This document shows, one piece after another, positions 9,637 to 18,055 of a DNA stretch of 64,000 nucleotides. Both the position numbers and the translations under genes were made by a program. Origin of the DNA: Bacillus sp. AFS073361 (GTDB lineage Bacteria; Bacillota; Bacilli; Bacillales; Cytobacillaceae); contig NZ_NUZU01000013.1 of the NCBI RefSeq assembly GCF_002567005.1, positions 1-64,000 on the forward strand, given 5' to 3'. Under the pieces are notes generated by a model. It had not been told where the DNA came from, did no database searches, and was given only the letters and a program-made list of their open reading frames with translations. The stretch's first letter is position 1. Each line of letters begins with the position of its first letter.

Positions 9637-9884
9637 TTTCAACACCCTTTTTTCATAGTATCTTCTACATCCTATGTATGGGTAAAGGTAATGTGATTGA
9701 TACGCCCAAAATTATTGAAATCAAGAATCGTATACGATGTTTAATATTCATTTGTAGAACGATCGATTAGAAATAGTTATAATTACCTATTTGCTTGTAC
9801 AGAAAATAATAAATAAGTTGGGTTTTCGGTTGTTTAGAAAGGGACTATTATATGAGTAAGAGATCAGTCGGAAATAAACACTGT

Positions 9885-9977
9885 TTCTCGATAAAGGCAA
9901 ACCTGATGAAAATCAGTGACGCAAAGCTATAGGGGCTAAGGTGCATTTACACTAAGCCAGCCAGTTACCGAAAGATT
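9885..9977 (+). ncRNA. Cyclic-di-GMP-I (GEMM-I) riboswitch
   Basis: The leader has the conserved GEMM-I landmarks in order: AAAGGCAAACC, a GAAA-capped P2 hairpin (GATGAAAATC), GTGACGCAAAGC, GGGGCTAAGG, a short P3 hairpin, CTAAGCCAGCC, and the closing GTTACCGAAAG that re-forms P1. It is followed about 70 nt later by an intrinsic terminator (10049-10083) and then the cpaF-like gene, so it is probably a transcription-termination switch responding to c-di-GMP. The gerP operon diverges upstream and is not downstream of it. Confidence 0.93.
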
Positions 9978-10048
9978 AGGGTGTTTCATAATGGATATTC
10001 ATGTCTGCATAGTTGTTCTATGTATCTATGGTATTCTATGAATTCTAT

Positions 10049-10083
10049 CCCCCCTTTGGTAAAGGCGGGGCTATTTCTTTTTT
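10049..10083 (+). terminator. Riboswitch expression-platform terminator
   Basis: Run of six C plus TTT pairs with AAAGGCGGGG (10061-10070; one C-C mismatch), followed by CTATTTCTTTTTTT. It lies between the c-di-GMP aptamer and the AGG-rich ribosome site of the CpaF gene. This is where a riboswitch would decide between stopping and reading through. The antiterminator partner could not be assigned by eye. Confidence 0.8.
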
Positions 10084-10099
10084 ATGGAGGTGGAAACTA

Positions 10100-11167
10100 A
10101 TCGACTACTTAACCTGTTTTGGACCCATAAATCCCCTTATTTTAGATGAAGATGTTTCAGAGGTTATGGTAAATGGACCTAACCAGGTGTACTGTGAACG
10201 TAAAGGAAAATTGGTATTAACGTCAATACAATTCCGTGACAATGAACATGTCAAAACAATGATAGACAAAATTCTTGCCCCACTTGGATGGAGAATCGAT
10301 GAAAGTTCGCCAATGGTAGATGCTAGGCTGCCTAATGGCTTACGTGTTAATGCCATCATTCCTCCCCTTGCATTAAATGGACCAGCCATTACAATCAGGA
10401 AATTTTCAAAGGATCCCTACCAAATTGAAGATCTAATCAACTTTGGGACAGTGACAGAGGAAATGGCATTTTTTCTAGATGCATGCGTGAAAGCCCGCTT
10501 GAATATGTTTGTTAGCGGTGGTACGAGGTCTGGTAAAACAACCACTCTGAATGCCCTTTCCAATTTTATACCTGATGAAGAAAAAATCGTAACGGTTGAG
10601 GATGCAGCCGAAATTCAGTTGGGACAGGGTCATGTAATCTCACTAGAACTTCGACCTTCCGAAATAAAAGGTAAAAGAGCCATTTCGATTCGAGAGCTTC
10701 TCAAGAAATCGTTACGAATGAGACCAGACCGTGTTATTATCGGAGAAATCCGTGGTGGAGAAGCGCTTGATATGCTTCAGGCAATGAATTCTGGCCATGA
10801 TGGTTCACTTGCTACAGGGCACTCATATAGTCCAAGGGATATGATTAGCCGTTTGGAAACAATGGTCCTTTTAGCAGGATTGAATAATTCTATTAAAGAC
10901 ATTCGAGAGCAAATTGCAGGAGCAATCGATGTGATTATCCAGCAAACTCGTTTAATGGATGGAACAAGGAAAATTATCAATATTACTGAAGTTCAAGGAA
11001 TGGAAGGAGAAAATATCGTTCTGCAAGACATCTTTTCCTTTAAACAAAAAGGAATTAATTCTGAGGGGAAAATTATTGGACAACTTATACCGACTGGTGT
11101 CCGCCCCAAATTTTATGATCGCCTAGAGGCATCAGGGATTCATATTCCAGCGTCATTGTTTAAATAA
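10100..11167 (+). CDS. CpaF/TadA-family secretion ATPase, solitary, start codon uncertain
   Basis: Type II/IV secretion hexameric ATPase of the CpaF/TadA group, which powers Tad (Flp) pilus assembly in other bacteria. The N-terminal domain (FGPINPLILDEDVSEVMVNG) is followed by Walker A SGGTRSGKTTT, the Asp box VTVEDAAE, Walker B RVIIGEIRGGEALD and the His box SGHDGSLATGHS. The frame is open back to TTG 10013 but then runs through the riboswitch terminator. A strong GGAGGTGG site (10086-10093) points to a start near 10100, where the in-frame codon is ATC, not ATG/GTG/TTG. An out-of-frame ATG at 10084 suggests a possible one-base indel. No tadB, tadC, prepilin or peptidase gene lies nearby. Confidence 0.8.
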   Translation: MDYLTCFGPINPLILDEDVSEVMVNGPNQVYCERKGKLVLTSIQFRDNEHVKTMIDKILAPLGWRIDESSPMVDARLPNGLRVNAIIPPLALNGPAITIRKFSKDPYQIEDLINFGTVTEEMAFFLDACVKARLNMFVSGGTRSGKTTTLNALSNFIPDEEKIVTVEDAAEIQLGQGHVISLELRPSEIKGKRAISIRELLKKSLRMRPDRVIIGEIRGGEALDMLQAMNSGHDGSLATGHSYSPRDMISRLETMVLLAGLNNSIKDIREQIAGAIDVIIQQTRLMDGTRKIINITEVQGMEGENIVLQDIFSFKQKGINSEGKIIGQLIPTGVRPKFYDRLEASGIHIPASLFK

Positions 11168-11207
11168 TCTCAGGTAATAAGAGGCATTAAGTTATGAATG
11201 GTTAGGG

Positions 11208-11246
11208 GCTGAATTTCCTTTAAATAGGGTTCGGCTTTTTTGTTCA
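11208..11246 (+). terminator. Terminator after the CpaF-like gene
   Basis: GCTGAA pairs with TTCGGC (one G-U pair) around an AT-rich loop, followed by six T. It separates the riboswitch-controlled gene from yisK, so yisK needs its own promoter. Confidence 0.65.
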
Positions 11247-11317
11247 TTAAATTTGTTCGAGGGAGTTATTTCTTTTAATATATTAATTGTGAGACAATCA
11301 TATTGAGGTGAAAAAGA

Positions 11318-12226
11318 GTGAAATTTGTGACAGTAGAATATAACCATGAATTGTTCGTTGGATTGCTTGACCAAACTGAGGCCACAGTCCTTTTGTTAAA
11401 CCTTGCTGAAGAAGCAAGAATGGGCATAAGAAGTTTTCCTCCTTCCCTGCTTAAATGTATCGACTTAGGAGATCTCTTTATTGAAAAGGTGAAAGAGGTT
11501 CTGGATTGGGTTACTAATTGCGGACAAACTTCATCTTTTTTCGTCCCAATTGAACAGGTAACTTTGCTTGCTCCTATTCCGAGACCAAGTAAGAATATTT
11601 TTTGTGTCGGGAAAAATTACGCAGAACATGCGATTGAAATGGGGAGTGAAGCCGATATCCCTGAACATATTATGGTCTTTACAAAAGCACCAACAACAGT
11701 TATTGGGCCTAATGAAATGGTCCTAAATCACAAAAATATAACGGCTCAACTTGATTATGAAGGCGAGCTTGCCGTCATCATTGGTAAAAAGGGGCGGGCA
11801 ATAAAAAAAGATAAGGCATTGGATTACATTTTTGGCTATACCATTATTAATGATGTAACCGCACGAGATTTGCAATCGAGGCACAAGCAGTTTTTCATCG
11901 GCAAAAGCCTTGACACAACCTGTCCGATGGGACCTTGCATTGTTCATAAAAGTTCTATCGATAATCCGAATTCCCTAAATATCGAGACGAAAGTAAACGG
12001 AGAATTAAGACAGAATTCAAATACTAAGAATTTTATTTTTCCAATTGAAGAGGTTATCTCCATTTTATCAGATGGAATGACACTGGAACCTGGTGATGTT
12101 ATTGCAACTGGCACACCAGCTGGTGTAGGGAAAGGGTTTAAGCCCCCTAAATTTTTATCTCCAGGTGATCAAATGGCAGTCACAATTGAAAAAATTGGGA
12201 CACTGAAGAATACTATTCAAGAATAA
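11318..12226 (+). CDS. yisK: Fumarylacetoacetate hydrolase-family protein (YisK-like)
   Basis: FAH-fold metal-dependent enzyme; relatives include oxaloacetate decarboxylases and acylpyruvases. The N-terminal third (about 1-95) is the small YisK-type domain. The catalytic domain begins at PRPSKNIFCVGKNYAEHA and shows the metal-binding acidic cluster DYEGELAVIIGKKG and NDVTARDLQ, then TGTPAGVG. GTG 11318 follows GAGGTGA. The 302-residue length and position before yisL match B. subtilis, where YisK is an oxaloacetate decarboxylase-like protein linked to cell shape. The substrate cannot be read from the sequence. Confidence 0.88.
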   Translation: MKFVTVEYNHELFVGLLDQTEATVLLLNLAEEARMGIRSFPPSLLKCIDLGDLFIEKVKEVLDWVTNCGQTSSFFVPIEQVTLLAPIPRPSKNIFCVGKNYAEHAIEMGSEADIPEHIMVFTKAPTTVIGPNEMVLNHKNITAQLDYEGELAVIIGKKGRAIKKDKALDYIFGYTIINDVTARDLQSRHKQFFIGKSLDTTCPMGPCIVHKSSIDNPNSLNIETKVNGELRQNSNTKNFIFPIEEVISILSDGMTLEPGDVIATGTPAGVGKGFKPPKFLSPGDQMAVTIEKIGTLKNTIQE

Positions 12227-12275
12227 AGCTATACTTGAAAAATAATTTATAGCATTCTTCTATTTATTACTTTAT

Positions 12276-12305
12276 TTGACTTGCTTTTTTTCGTGTTTAT
12301 ATACT
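12276..12305 (+). promoter_or_regulatory. Candidate sigma A promoter of yisL
   Basis: TTGACT (12276-12281), an 18-bp spacer and TATACT (12300-12305) lie about 60 bp upstream of the yisL start. Spacer length is one base above ideal. Confidence 0.5.
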
Positions 12306-12363
12306 GTTTATGGTATGATAAGGTTCGAATTAAAAGAAATTTTATACATAAGGAGGAACTAAC

Positions 12364-12720
12364 TTGATTCACGGTCATATTACGGCTTGGCTTTTAGCAT
12401 TAATTCTATTTGTAGTAGCACTTTTTTTACATAAGGGTGGAAAAGAAAAAGGTGCAAAAATTGTTAAAATGATTTTACGAGTATTATATTTGCTTATTAT
12501 TGCAACTGGTGCAGGGCTTCTATTTTCGGTTTACAAAATTGATGTTTGGTATGTTTTAAAAGCGGTTGTCGGACTTTGGATAATCGGATTATTCGAAATG
12601 ATTCTTAGCCGTGTGGCTAATAACAGAAGAACTTCTGTATTTTGGATTCAGTTTGTCGTTGCATGGGTTCTTGTTTTATATCTGGGTGGAAGATTGCCAA
12701 TGTCATTTTTAAACCCATAA
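12364..12720 (+). CDS. yisL: YisL-family small membrane protein (DUF1516)
   Basis: A 118-residue hydrophobic protein with four predicted membrane spans, roughly residues 3-21, 34-54, 62-80 and 92-110, separated by short basic loops (KGGKEKG, SRVANNRRT). This is the YisL family, whose function is unknown. It starts at TTG 12364 with a strong AAGGAGG 10 nt upstream. It sits between yisK and convergent yisN as in B. subtilis and has its own promoter and terminator. Confidence 0.9.
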   Translation: MIHGHITAWLLALILFVVALFLHKGGKEKGAKIVKMILRVLYLLIIATGAGLLFSVYKIDVWYVLKAVVGLWIIGLFEMILSRVANNRRTSVFWIQFVVAWVLVLYLGGRLPMSFLNP

Positions 12721-12737
12721 ATTTTATGTTATCTTGT

Positions 12738-12767
12738 AAAGGCTGTCGAACAATTCGGCAGCCTTTT
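12738..12767 (+). terminator. Terminator of yisL
   Basis: AAAGGCTGTCGAA and TTCGGCAGCCTTTT form a near-perfect hairpin with a CAA loop just after yisL. The A-run and T-run could also serve the convergent yisN. Confidence 0.88.
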
Positions 12768-12787
12768 GAATTTCCCATGCCTTTTAT

Positions 12788-13351
12788 CTATGAAATCATT
12801 TTCTCTATCACTAATCGTTTTCCTGTATTTAATGTAAATTCAAATCGATCATTCACCTTTTCGTAATAGCAAAAATGGTGTTGGACATTACAAATTTGAT
12901 CCTGATTATCGAAAACTATAAAATTTACCCCATCTTTGCGATTTTCATCCGATAAGAAAGATAAATGATTATAACAGTAGATGCAATCGTAAATGGAAAA
13001 GTTTAAGGAGTTTAGAGTGGTAACAAATTGAAAAAAAGCATCATCATTTACCCCATCTAAAAGCCTTTCAAGCGAATAAACTAAATGTTTCCTAATCCTG
13101 ACTAAATCATGATTTCGGAGCATGGTTGCTTCATTTCCAATCCGGATTTTTCCTGTTTCATACAATTTACCTTTCTTCCAACGGTTCATTCGGAAGACTT
13201 CAATTTCTTGCTGAAGGTAATCATCTAACATTTCAGCTTCTTCCGTTTCCTCATCAAAGAAGATCCATTGGTCATTAATTTGTTCAACCGTTCCTTCTGT
13301 GTAGGCTCTCTCTTGATAATCGTATAGTCTCATTCGTTGTTGTCGATTCAT
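12788..13351 (-). CDS. yisN: YisN-like uncharacterised protein (DUF2777)
   Basis: A soluble 187-residue protein with no signal peptide or membrane segment. It is rich in acidic and aromatic residues: FFDEETEEAEMLDDYLQQE near 30-48 and YDCIYCYNHL with a CxxC-like pair (IYCYN) near 138. The C-terminal half repeats FVTTLNSLNF and VNFIVFDN. Length and placement between yisL and asnO match B. subtilis yisN. The function is unknown. ATG 13351 is preceded by GGAGGTTAATA. Confidence 0.8.
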   Translation of the reverse strand: MNRQQRMRLYDYQERAYTEGTVEQINDQWIFFDEETEEAEMLDDYLQQEIEVFRMNRWKKGKLYETGKIRIGNEATMLRNHDLVRIRKHLVYSLERLLDGVNDDAFFQFVTTLNSLNFSIYDCIYCYNHLSFLSDENRKDGVNFIVFDNQDQICNVQHHFCYYEKVNDRFEFTLNTGKRLVIEKMIS

Positions 13352-13566
13352 TATTAACCTCCGTGCCAGATGATATCATATTCTTTTTAGACATCTTCAT
13401 GGGATTTTATAACTGAAAAATAAAGTATTATTTTTTTATCTTAAAAATCTGACTTCCTTACCCAGCTTCCGCTTTTTTTTTGGACAATTAACCAATTCTT
13501 ATGGGCTGAATACTATAAAACATGATTCATGTACAGTAGTTCTGTTAATGAGGAGTGTGAAAGGAA

Positions 13567-15414
13567 ATGTGTGGCATTACAGGCTGGATTAATTTTGATA
13601 GGTCACTCAAAAACGAAGTAGAAACACTGACCAAAATGACAAATACTCTGGCAAAAAGAGGCCCTGATGAAACAAACATCTGGTCTGATGCAAATGTGGC
13701 TTTTGGTCATAAAAGACTGATTGTTGTTGACCCTGAAGGGGGAAGACAGCCAATGTCCAAACAAAAAGACGGATATAATTACACCATTTGCTATAATGGG
13801 GAATTGTATAATACAGAAGATATCCGCAAAGTTCTCCATACTAAAGGATATTCATTTAAAGGTCATTCTGATACAGAAGTTCTATTATCTGCCTATATAG
13901 AATGGGCGGAAGAATGTGTAAATTATTTGAACGGAATTTATGCATTTGCTGTCTGGGATAGCAAGAAGGAACAGCTCTTTATTGGACGCGATCGTTTAGG
14001 GGTAAAACCTCTATTCTTCAAGGAACATGAGAAGGGTCTTTTATTTGCTTCTGAAATCAAGGCTATTTTAGCCCATCCAGAGGTGAAAACTGAAATCAAT
14101 CAAGAAGGTCTTGCTGAAATCTTTGGAATTGGTCCATCTAGATCGCCAGGTTCCGGAGTCTTTAAGGGAATAAATGAGCTAAGACCAGCACATGCTCTAA
14201 CATTATCGAAGAATGGTCTAAAAATTTGGCGTTATTGGAATGTAAAAAGTGAAGAACATAAGGACAGCGTGGAGGAGACGGCAGAAAAGGTCCGCTATTT
14301 AGTAACAGATGCTGTAACGAGGCAGCTAGTTTCGGATGTTCCATTAAGTACATTCTTGTCTGGCGGTTTAGATTCAAGCATCATTACAGCGATTGCTGCG
14401 AAAGGTTTTCAGGACCAAAACAAAGGGCAGCTCCACACCTACTCCATTGATTATGAAGGAAATGACAAATATTTTTCCTCAACTGAATTTCAACCAGATG
14501 CGGATGGAAAATATATTCAAATGATTACGGATAAATTTAATACCATTCACCATAACAAAATTATTACTCAGGAGCAATTGGTTAATGACTTGGTGGAAGC
14601 GACCCATGTAAGAGATCTTCCTGGGATGGCAGATGTTGATTCTTCGTTACTTTGGTTTTGTAAGGAAATCAAACAGGATTTTGTTGTCAGTCTTTCAGGG
14701 GAATGTGCGGATGAGATTTTCGGCGGGTACCCTTGGTTTCATCGAAAACAAGACCTTGAACGAGCAGGGTTTCCGTGGATGCGGTCATTAGTGGAACGAC
14801 AAAATTTGTTGAAATCACATTGGCGGGATAAACTTAAATTGAATGATTATGTTATGGAAAAGTATGATCAGGCGATCGCCGAAACGCCAAGATTAGATGG
14901 TGAAAGCGTGGAGGAATCAAAACGGAGAGAGCTATTTTATATTAATATGATAAGCTTTATGACTACATTGCTTGATCGGAAAGACCGGATGAGCATGGGT
15001 GCAAGTCTAGAAGTCAGGGTTCCATTTGCTGATCACCGACTTGTAGAATATGTATGGAATATCCCGTGGGAAATTAAAATGTATCGCGGGAGAGAAAAGG
15101 GGATCCTCCGAAAAGCATTTGAAGGTATTTTACCGGAAGAAGTACTGTATCGGAAAAAAAGCCCCTATCCGAAGACCCACAATCCTGCTTACACCATTGC
15201 TGTCCAAAAACAGGTGGAGAATATTTTACAGGATAAATCCTCCGCATTACATGAATTTTTTAATAAAGAGCAACTTGAAAATATCGTGAAGTCTGGTGGA
15301 AATTCATTTCAAGAACCTTGGTTTGGTCAGTTGATGACAGGTCCTCAATTATTGGCGTACCTTGTGCAACTGCACACATGGTTTAAGGAGTATAATATTA
15401 ACCTAGTGAATTAG
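13567..15414 (+). CDS. asnO: Asparagine synthetase (glutamine-hydrolysing), AsnO type
   Basis: Converts aspartate to asparagine using glutamine and ATP. After Met removal, Cys2 (MCGITGW) is the glutaminase nucleophile; RGPDE and GHSDTE are glutamine-binding segments. The synthetase domain has the pyrophosphate loop SGGLDSS near 265-271 and later SGECADEIFGGY and EVRVPFADHRLVEYVW. At 615 residues it matches B. subtilis AsnO, which is needed for sporulation rather than growth on minimal medium. Its neighbourhood (gerP, yisKL, yisN) is the B. subtilis order. Start ATG 13567 follows AATGAGGAGTGTGAAAGG. Confidence 0.95.
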   Translation: MCGITGWINFDRSLKNEVETLTKMTNTLAKRGPDETNIWSDANVAFGHKRLIVVDPEGGRQPMSKQKDGYNYTICYNGELYNTEDIRKVLHTKGYSFKGHSDTEVLLSAYIEWAEECVNYLNGIYAFAVWDSKKEQLFIGRDRLGVKPLFFKEHEKGLLFASEIKAILAHPEVKTEINQEGLAEIFGIGPSRSPGSGVFKGINELRPAHALTLSKNGLKIWRYWNVKSEEHKDSVEETAEKVRYLVTDAVTRQLVSDVPLSTFLSGGLDSSIITAIAAKGFQDQNKGQLHTYSIDYEGNDKYFSSTEFQPDADGKYIQMITDKFNTIHHNKIITQEQLVNDLVEATHVRDLPGMADVDSSLLWFCKEIKQDFVVSLSGECADEIFGGYPWFHRKQDLERAGFPWMRSLVERQNLLKSHWRDKLKLNDYVMEKYDQAIAETPRLDGESVEESKRRELFYINMISFMTTLLDRKDRMSMGASLEVRVPFADHRLVEYVWNIPWEIKMYRGREKGILRKAFEGILPEEVLYRKKSPYPKTHNPAYTIAVQKQVENILQDKSSALHEFFNKEQLENIVKSGGNSFQEPWFGQLMTGPQLLAYLVQLHTWFKEYNINLVN

Positions 15415-15479
15415 GTTGATTTTCTGAGAGAAGGAAGAATTTAAATTTGGAATAAAAACTTGATTAGATTAAAATAGTG

Positions 15480-15510
15480 TAGGGAAGAGGATATCCTCTT
15501 CCCTTTTTTA
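15480..15510 (+). terminator. Terminator of asnO, abutting the next ribosome site
   Basis: AGGGAAGAGGAT and ATCCTCTTCCCT form a perfect palindromic stem followed by six T. The GAGGAGG ribosome site of the amylase-like gene starts one or two bases after the T-run. Confidence 0.9.
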
Positions 15511-15527
15511 GAGGAGGATATAACTAT

Positions 15528-17039
15528 ATGAAAAAAATTACACTTATTTTAATCTTGTTATTACTAAACTCATCGCTTTCTGCACATGCGGCCGTTGAAA
15601 AGAAAGAACGCTTATGGCAGGATGAATCGGTTTATTCCATTATGATTGACCGTTTCAACAATGGAGATCGGAATAATGACATTGATGTAAATGCAAAAGA
15701 TCCATTAACATATAATGGCGGAGATATTCAGGGAATTATAGATAAGTTAGATTACATACATGACATGGGATTTACTGCGATTCGATTAACCCCCATTTTT
15801 GACAATGGTAAGAATGGATACCATGGCTTTTGGGTTAAGGATTTCTACAAAGTTGACGAACATTTTGGAACTATGAAGACTTTCCAAACGTTAGTAAAAG
15901 AAGCTCATAAACGAGAAATGAAAGTGATCTTTGATTTTGTTACAAATAATGTAGCAGTTGACCATCCTTGGCTAAGTGATACCAGCAAAAAAGACTGGTT
16001 TCATGTAAAACAAGATATCGCATCTGGAAATGAAAATCAGAAGGAACTTGAGCAAGGCTGGATTGATGGATTGCCCGATCTTAATCAGGACAGCCCAGAA
16101 GTAAAGAAATACTTAATAGACACAGCAAAATGGTGGATCAATAAAACAGATATTGATGGGATGAGCTTACCGGAAGTAAATTATGTTCCACTCAGCTTTT
16201 GGACTGATTTTTCAACTGAAGTTAAGAAGGTAAAGAAAGACTTTTTCCTGTTAGGGGTCATTTCCAAAGATAATCCTATAGATATGCAAGCATATACAGG
16301 TGCTGGGATAGACAGTGTTGTTACGTATCAATATAGTGAAAAATTAAGAAATACTTTTGCAAGTACTGATCAATCCTTTAGTTCACTATACTCGGATGTA
16401 GATAAAAATCAGCAATCATTTTTAAGACCAAATTTTTTGGATAATGAATATACCACAAGATTTACGAGCGACATTGTCGCAAAAAAACAATTCCCAGGCT
16501 CACGCTGGAAAACAGCATTGTTGTACCTTTATACCACCCCGGGAGTTCCTATTATTAATTATGGGACCGAAATTGCTTTAAATGGAGGAGGTATTCCGGA
16601 TAACCGCGGGCAAATGAGCTTCAGGGCTGAAAAAGAATTGATTGATTACATTACCAAGGTGGGCGAATTAAGGAATCAACTTCCATCCTTAACTAGAGGA
16701 ACCATGGAGATGCTCTATGATCAAAAGGGAATGGCTGTTTATAAACGAGTGTATAAAGGGGAAACATCCATTATTGCGATCAATAATTCGAGTAAGTCTC
16801 AAAGCGTAACATTAACAAATGAACAAATTGAAGATGGAAAAGAACTGAGGGGCTTACTTGGAGGAGATAAAGTTAATAGTCATGATAATAAATATATGAT
16901 TATTTTAGATCGGGATAATTCGGAAGTATATGTTGCAACTGAAAAAAGCGGCATCAATTTTCCATTAATTGCAGGGTTAGTTGTTGTTTACCTGTTATTT
17001 ACGTTATTTATTCTTAAATTAAGAAAAAACAAGCGATAA
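15528..17039 (+). CDS. Membrane-anchored GH13 alpha-amylase homologue, catalytic residues lost
   Basis: The 503-residue protein has a signal peptide (residues 1-21, cleavage after SAHA), a GH13 barrel (about 28-400), a small beta domain and a C-terminal membrane span (about 476-497) with a basic RKNKR tail. All four GH13 signature regions are altered: region I reads DFVTNN (His to Asn141), region II DGMSLPEV (Arg to Ser213, nucleophile Asp to Pro215), region III LGVIS (acid/base Glu to Val244), region IV LDNEYTTR (His-Asp to Glu307-Tyr308). The fold is intact, so it is probably a cell-surface glucan-binding or scaffold pseudoenzyme rather than an amylase. No other carbohydrate gene is adjacent. 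Confidence 0.85.
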   Translation: MKKITLILILLLLNSSLSAHAAVEKKERLWQDESVYSIMIDRFNNGDRNNDIDVNAKDPLTYNGGDIQGIIDKLDYIHDMGFTAIRLTPIFDNGKNGYHGFWVKDFYKVDEHFGTMKTFQTLVKEAHKREMKVIFDFVTNNVAVDHPWLSDTSKKDWFHVKQDIASGNENQKELEQGWIDGLPDLNQDSPEVKKYLIDTAKWWINKTDIDGMSLPEVNYVPLSFWTDFSTEVKKVKKDFFLLGVISKDNPIDMQAYTGAGIDSVVTYQYSEKLRNTFASTDQSFSSLYSDVDKNQQSFLRPNFLDNEYTTRFTSDIVAKKQFPGSRWKTALLYLYTTPGVPIINYGTEIALNGGGIPDNRGQMSFRAEKELIDYITKVGELRNQLPSLTRGTMEMLYDQKGMAVYKRVYKGETSIIAINNSSKSQSVTLTNEQIEDGKELRGLLGGDKVNSHDNKYMIILDRDNSEVYVATEKSGINFPLIAGLVVVYLLFTLFILKLRKNKR

Positions 17040-17069
17040 AATGTCGGGGGCTTTCCCCGACATTTTTTT
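17038..17069. terminator. Bidirectional terminator, amylase-like gene / SDR gene
   Basis: AAAATGTCGGGG and CCCCGACATTTTTTT form a 10-11 bp stem with a GCTTT-type loop between two convergent genes. Confidence 0.92.
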
Positions 17070-17940
17070 ATCCGTTAATAATTTCCCCGCCATTTACATG
17101 AATCATTTGCCCACTCATATAGGATGAGTCATCTGAGGCAAGAAAAACATAACTGGCTGCTAATTCATACGGTTGTCCTGCTCTACCCATTGCCGTATTT
17201 GAACCAAAGGTAGCAACTTGATCTGCTGTAAAAGTCGAAGGAATCAGTGGTGTCCATATTGGACCTGGAGCCACACCGTTTACCCGAATTCCTTGAGGTG
17301 CAAGGGACAGTGCTAAAGAGCGGGTAAAGGAAACTACTGCTCCTTTGGTTGAAGAATAGTCCACTAATTGTTCATGCCCCTTGTAGGCCGTAATGGAAGC
17401 AGTGTTAATAATCGATGCCCCTTTTTTTAAAAAAGGGAGAGCCATTTTGGTCATATAGAAAAAGGAGAAAATATTTGTTCGGAACGTCTTTTCCAATTGT
17501 TGTGAAGTGATTGATAATAAACTTTTTTGCGGATGTTGTTCCGCTGCGTTATTAACAAGTATATCTAGCCTGCCAAATTCAGAATGAATCTTATTCACGG
17601 TATCCTTACAAAAATCTTCACTGCCTATGTCGCCGGAATAAAGCTGGCATCTTCGTCCTTCCGCTTTAATTAATTGCTTGGTTTCTTCTGCATCTTGATG
17701 CTCCTCCAAATAAATAATCGCTACGTCTGCCCCTTCTTTGGCAAAATAAATCGCAACTGATTTGCCAATCCCACTGTCACCACCAGTAATAATTGCAGTT
17801 TTACCAGTTAATTTTCCACTTGGTTGATAATTGGGGTCGACCGAGACGGGCAGTGGATTCATTTCACTTTCTATGCCAGGCTGATGATTTTGATGTTGTG
17901 CTGGAAAGGTCTTCTTTTGTTGATTTTTATTATTGCTCAT
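17068..17940 (-). CDS. SDR-family NAD(P)-dependent oxidoreductase (YhdF/YhxD-like)
   Basis: Classical short-chain dehydrogenase of 290 residues. A Gln/Asn-rich leader of about 40 residues is typical of the YhdF/YhxC/YhxD stress-associated subgroup. Then come the nucleotide-binding TGGDSGIG, NNAA (about 130), the catalytic Ser in NTASIT, YSSTK (Tyr-xxx-Lys) and RVNGVAPGPIWTP. The substrate is unknown; relatives are annotated as glucose- or ribitol-dehydrogenase-like general stress proteins. ATG 17940 is preceded by CTTGGAGG. No clear sigma B promoter was seen upstream. Confidence 0.9.
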   Translation of the reverse strand: MSNNKNQQKKTFPAQHQNHQPGIESEMNPLPVSVDPNYQPSGKLTGKTAIITGGDSGIGKSVAIYFAKEGADVAIIYLEEHQDAEETKQLIKAEGRRCQLYSGDIGSEDFCKDTVNKIHSEFGRLDILVNNAAEQHPQKSLLSITSQQLEKTFRTNIFSFFYMTKMALPFLKKGASIINTASITAYKGHEQLVDYSSTKGAVVSFTRSLALSLAPQGIRVNGVAPGPIWTPLIPSTFTADQVATFGSNTAMGRAGQPYELAASYVFLASDDSSYMSGQMIHVNGGEIING

Positions 17941-18014
17941 TACCTAAAACCTCCAAGTGTTTACTCCTTATTAGTTTTAGATAAATGGGTCAAATTATGA
18001 AAAATAATAATGAT

Positions 18015-18055
18015 AAAAAAAGCGAAAGGATTTTATAATCCTTCCGCTGTTTTTT
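18015..18055 (-). terminator. Terminator of yajQ
   Basis: On the minus strand AGCGGAAGGAT and ATCCTTTCGCT form a stem followed by T7; an A-run on the other side makes it symmetrical. Confidence 0.88.

Noticed and set aside
9670-9700. Sigma K promoter of the gerP operon
   Set aside because: A CATA-type -10 is visible but no -35 AC element at correct spacing; too weak to list as a feature.
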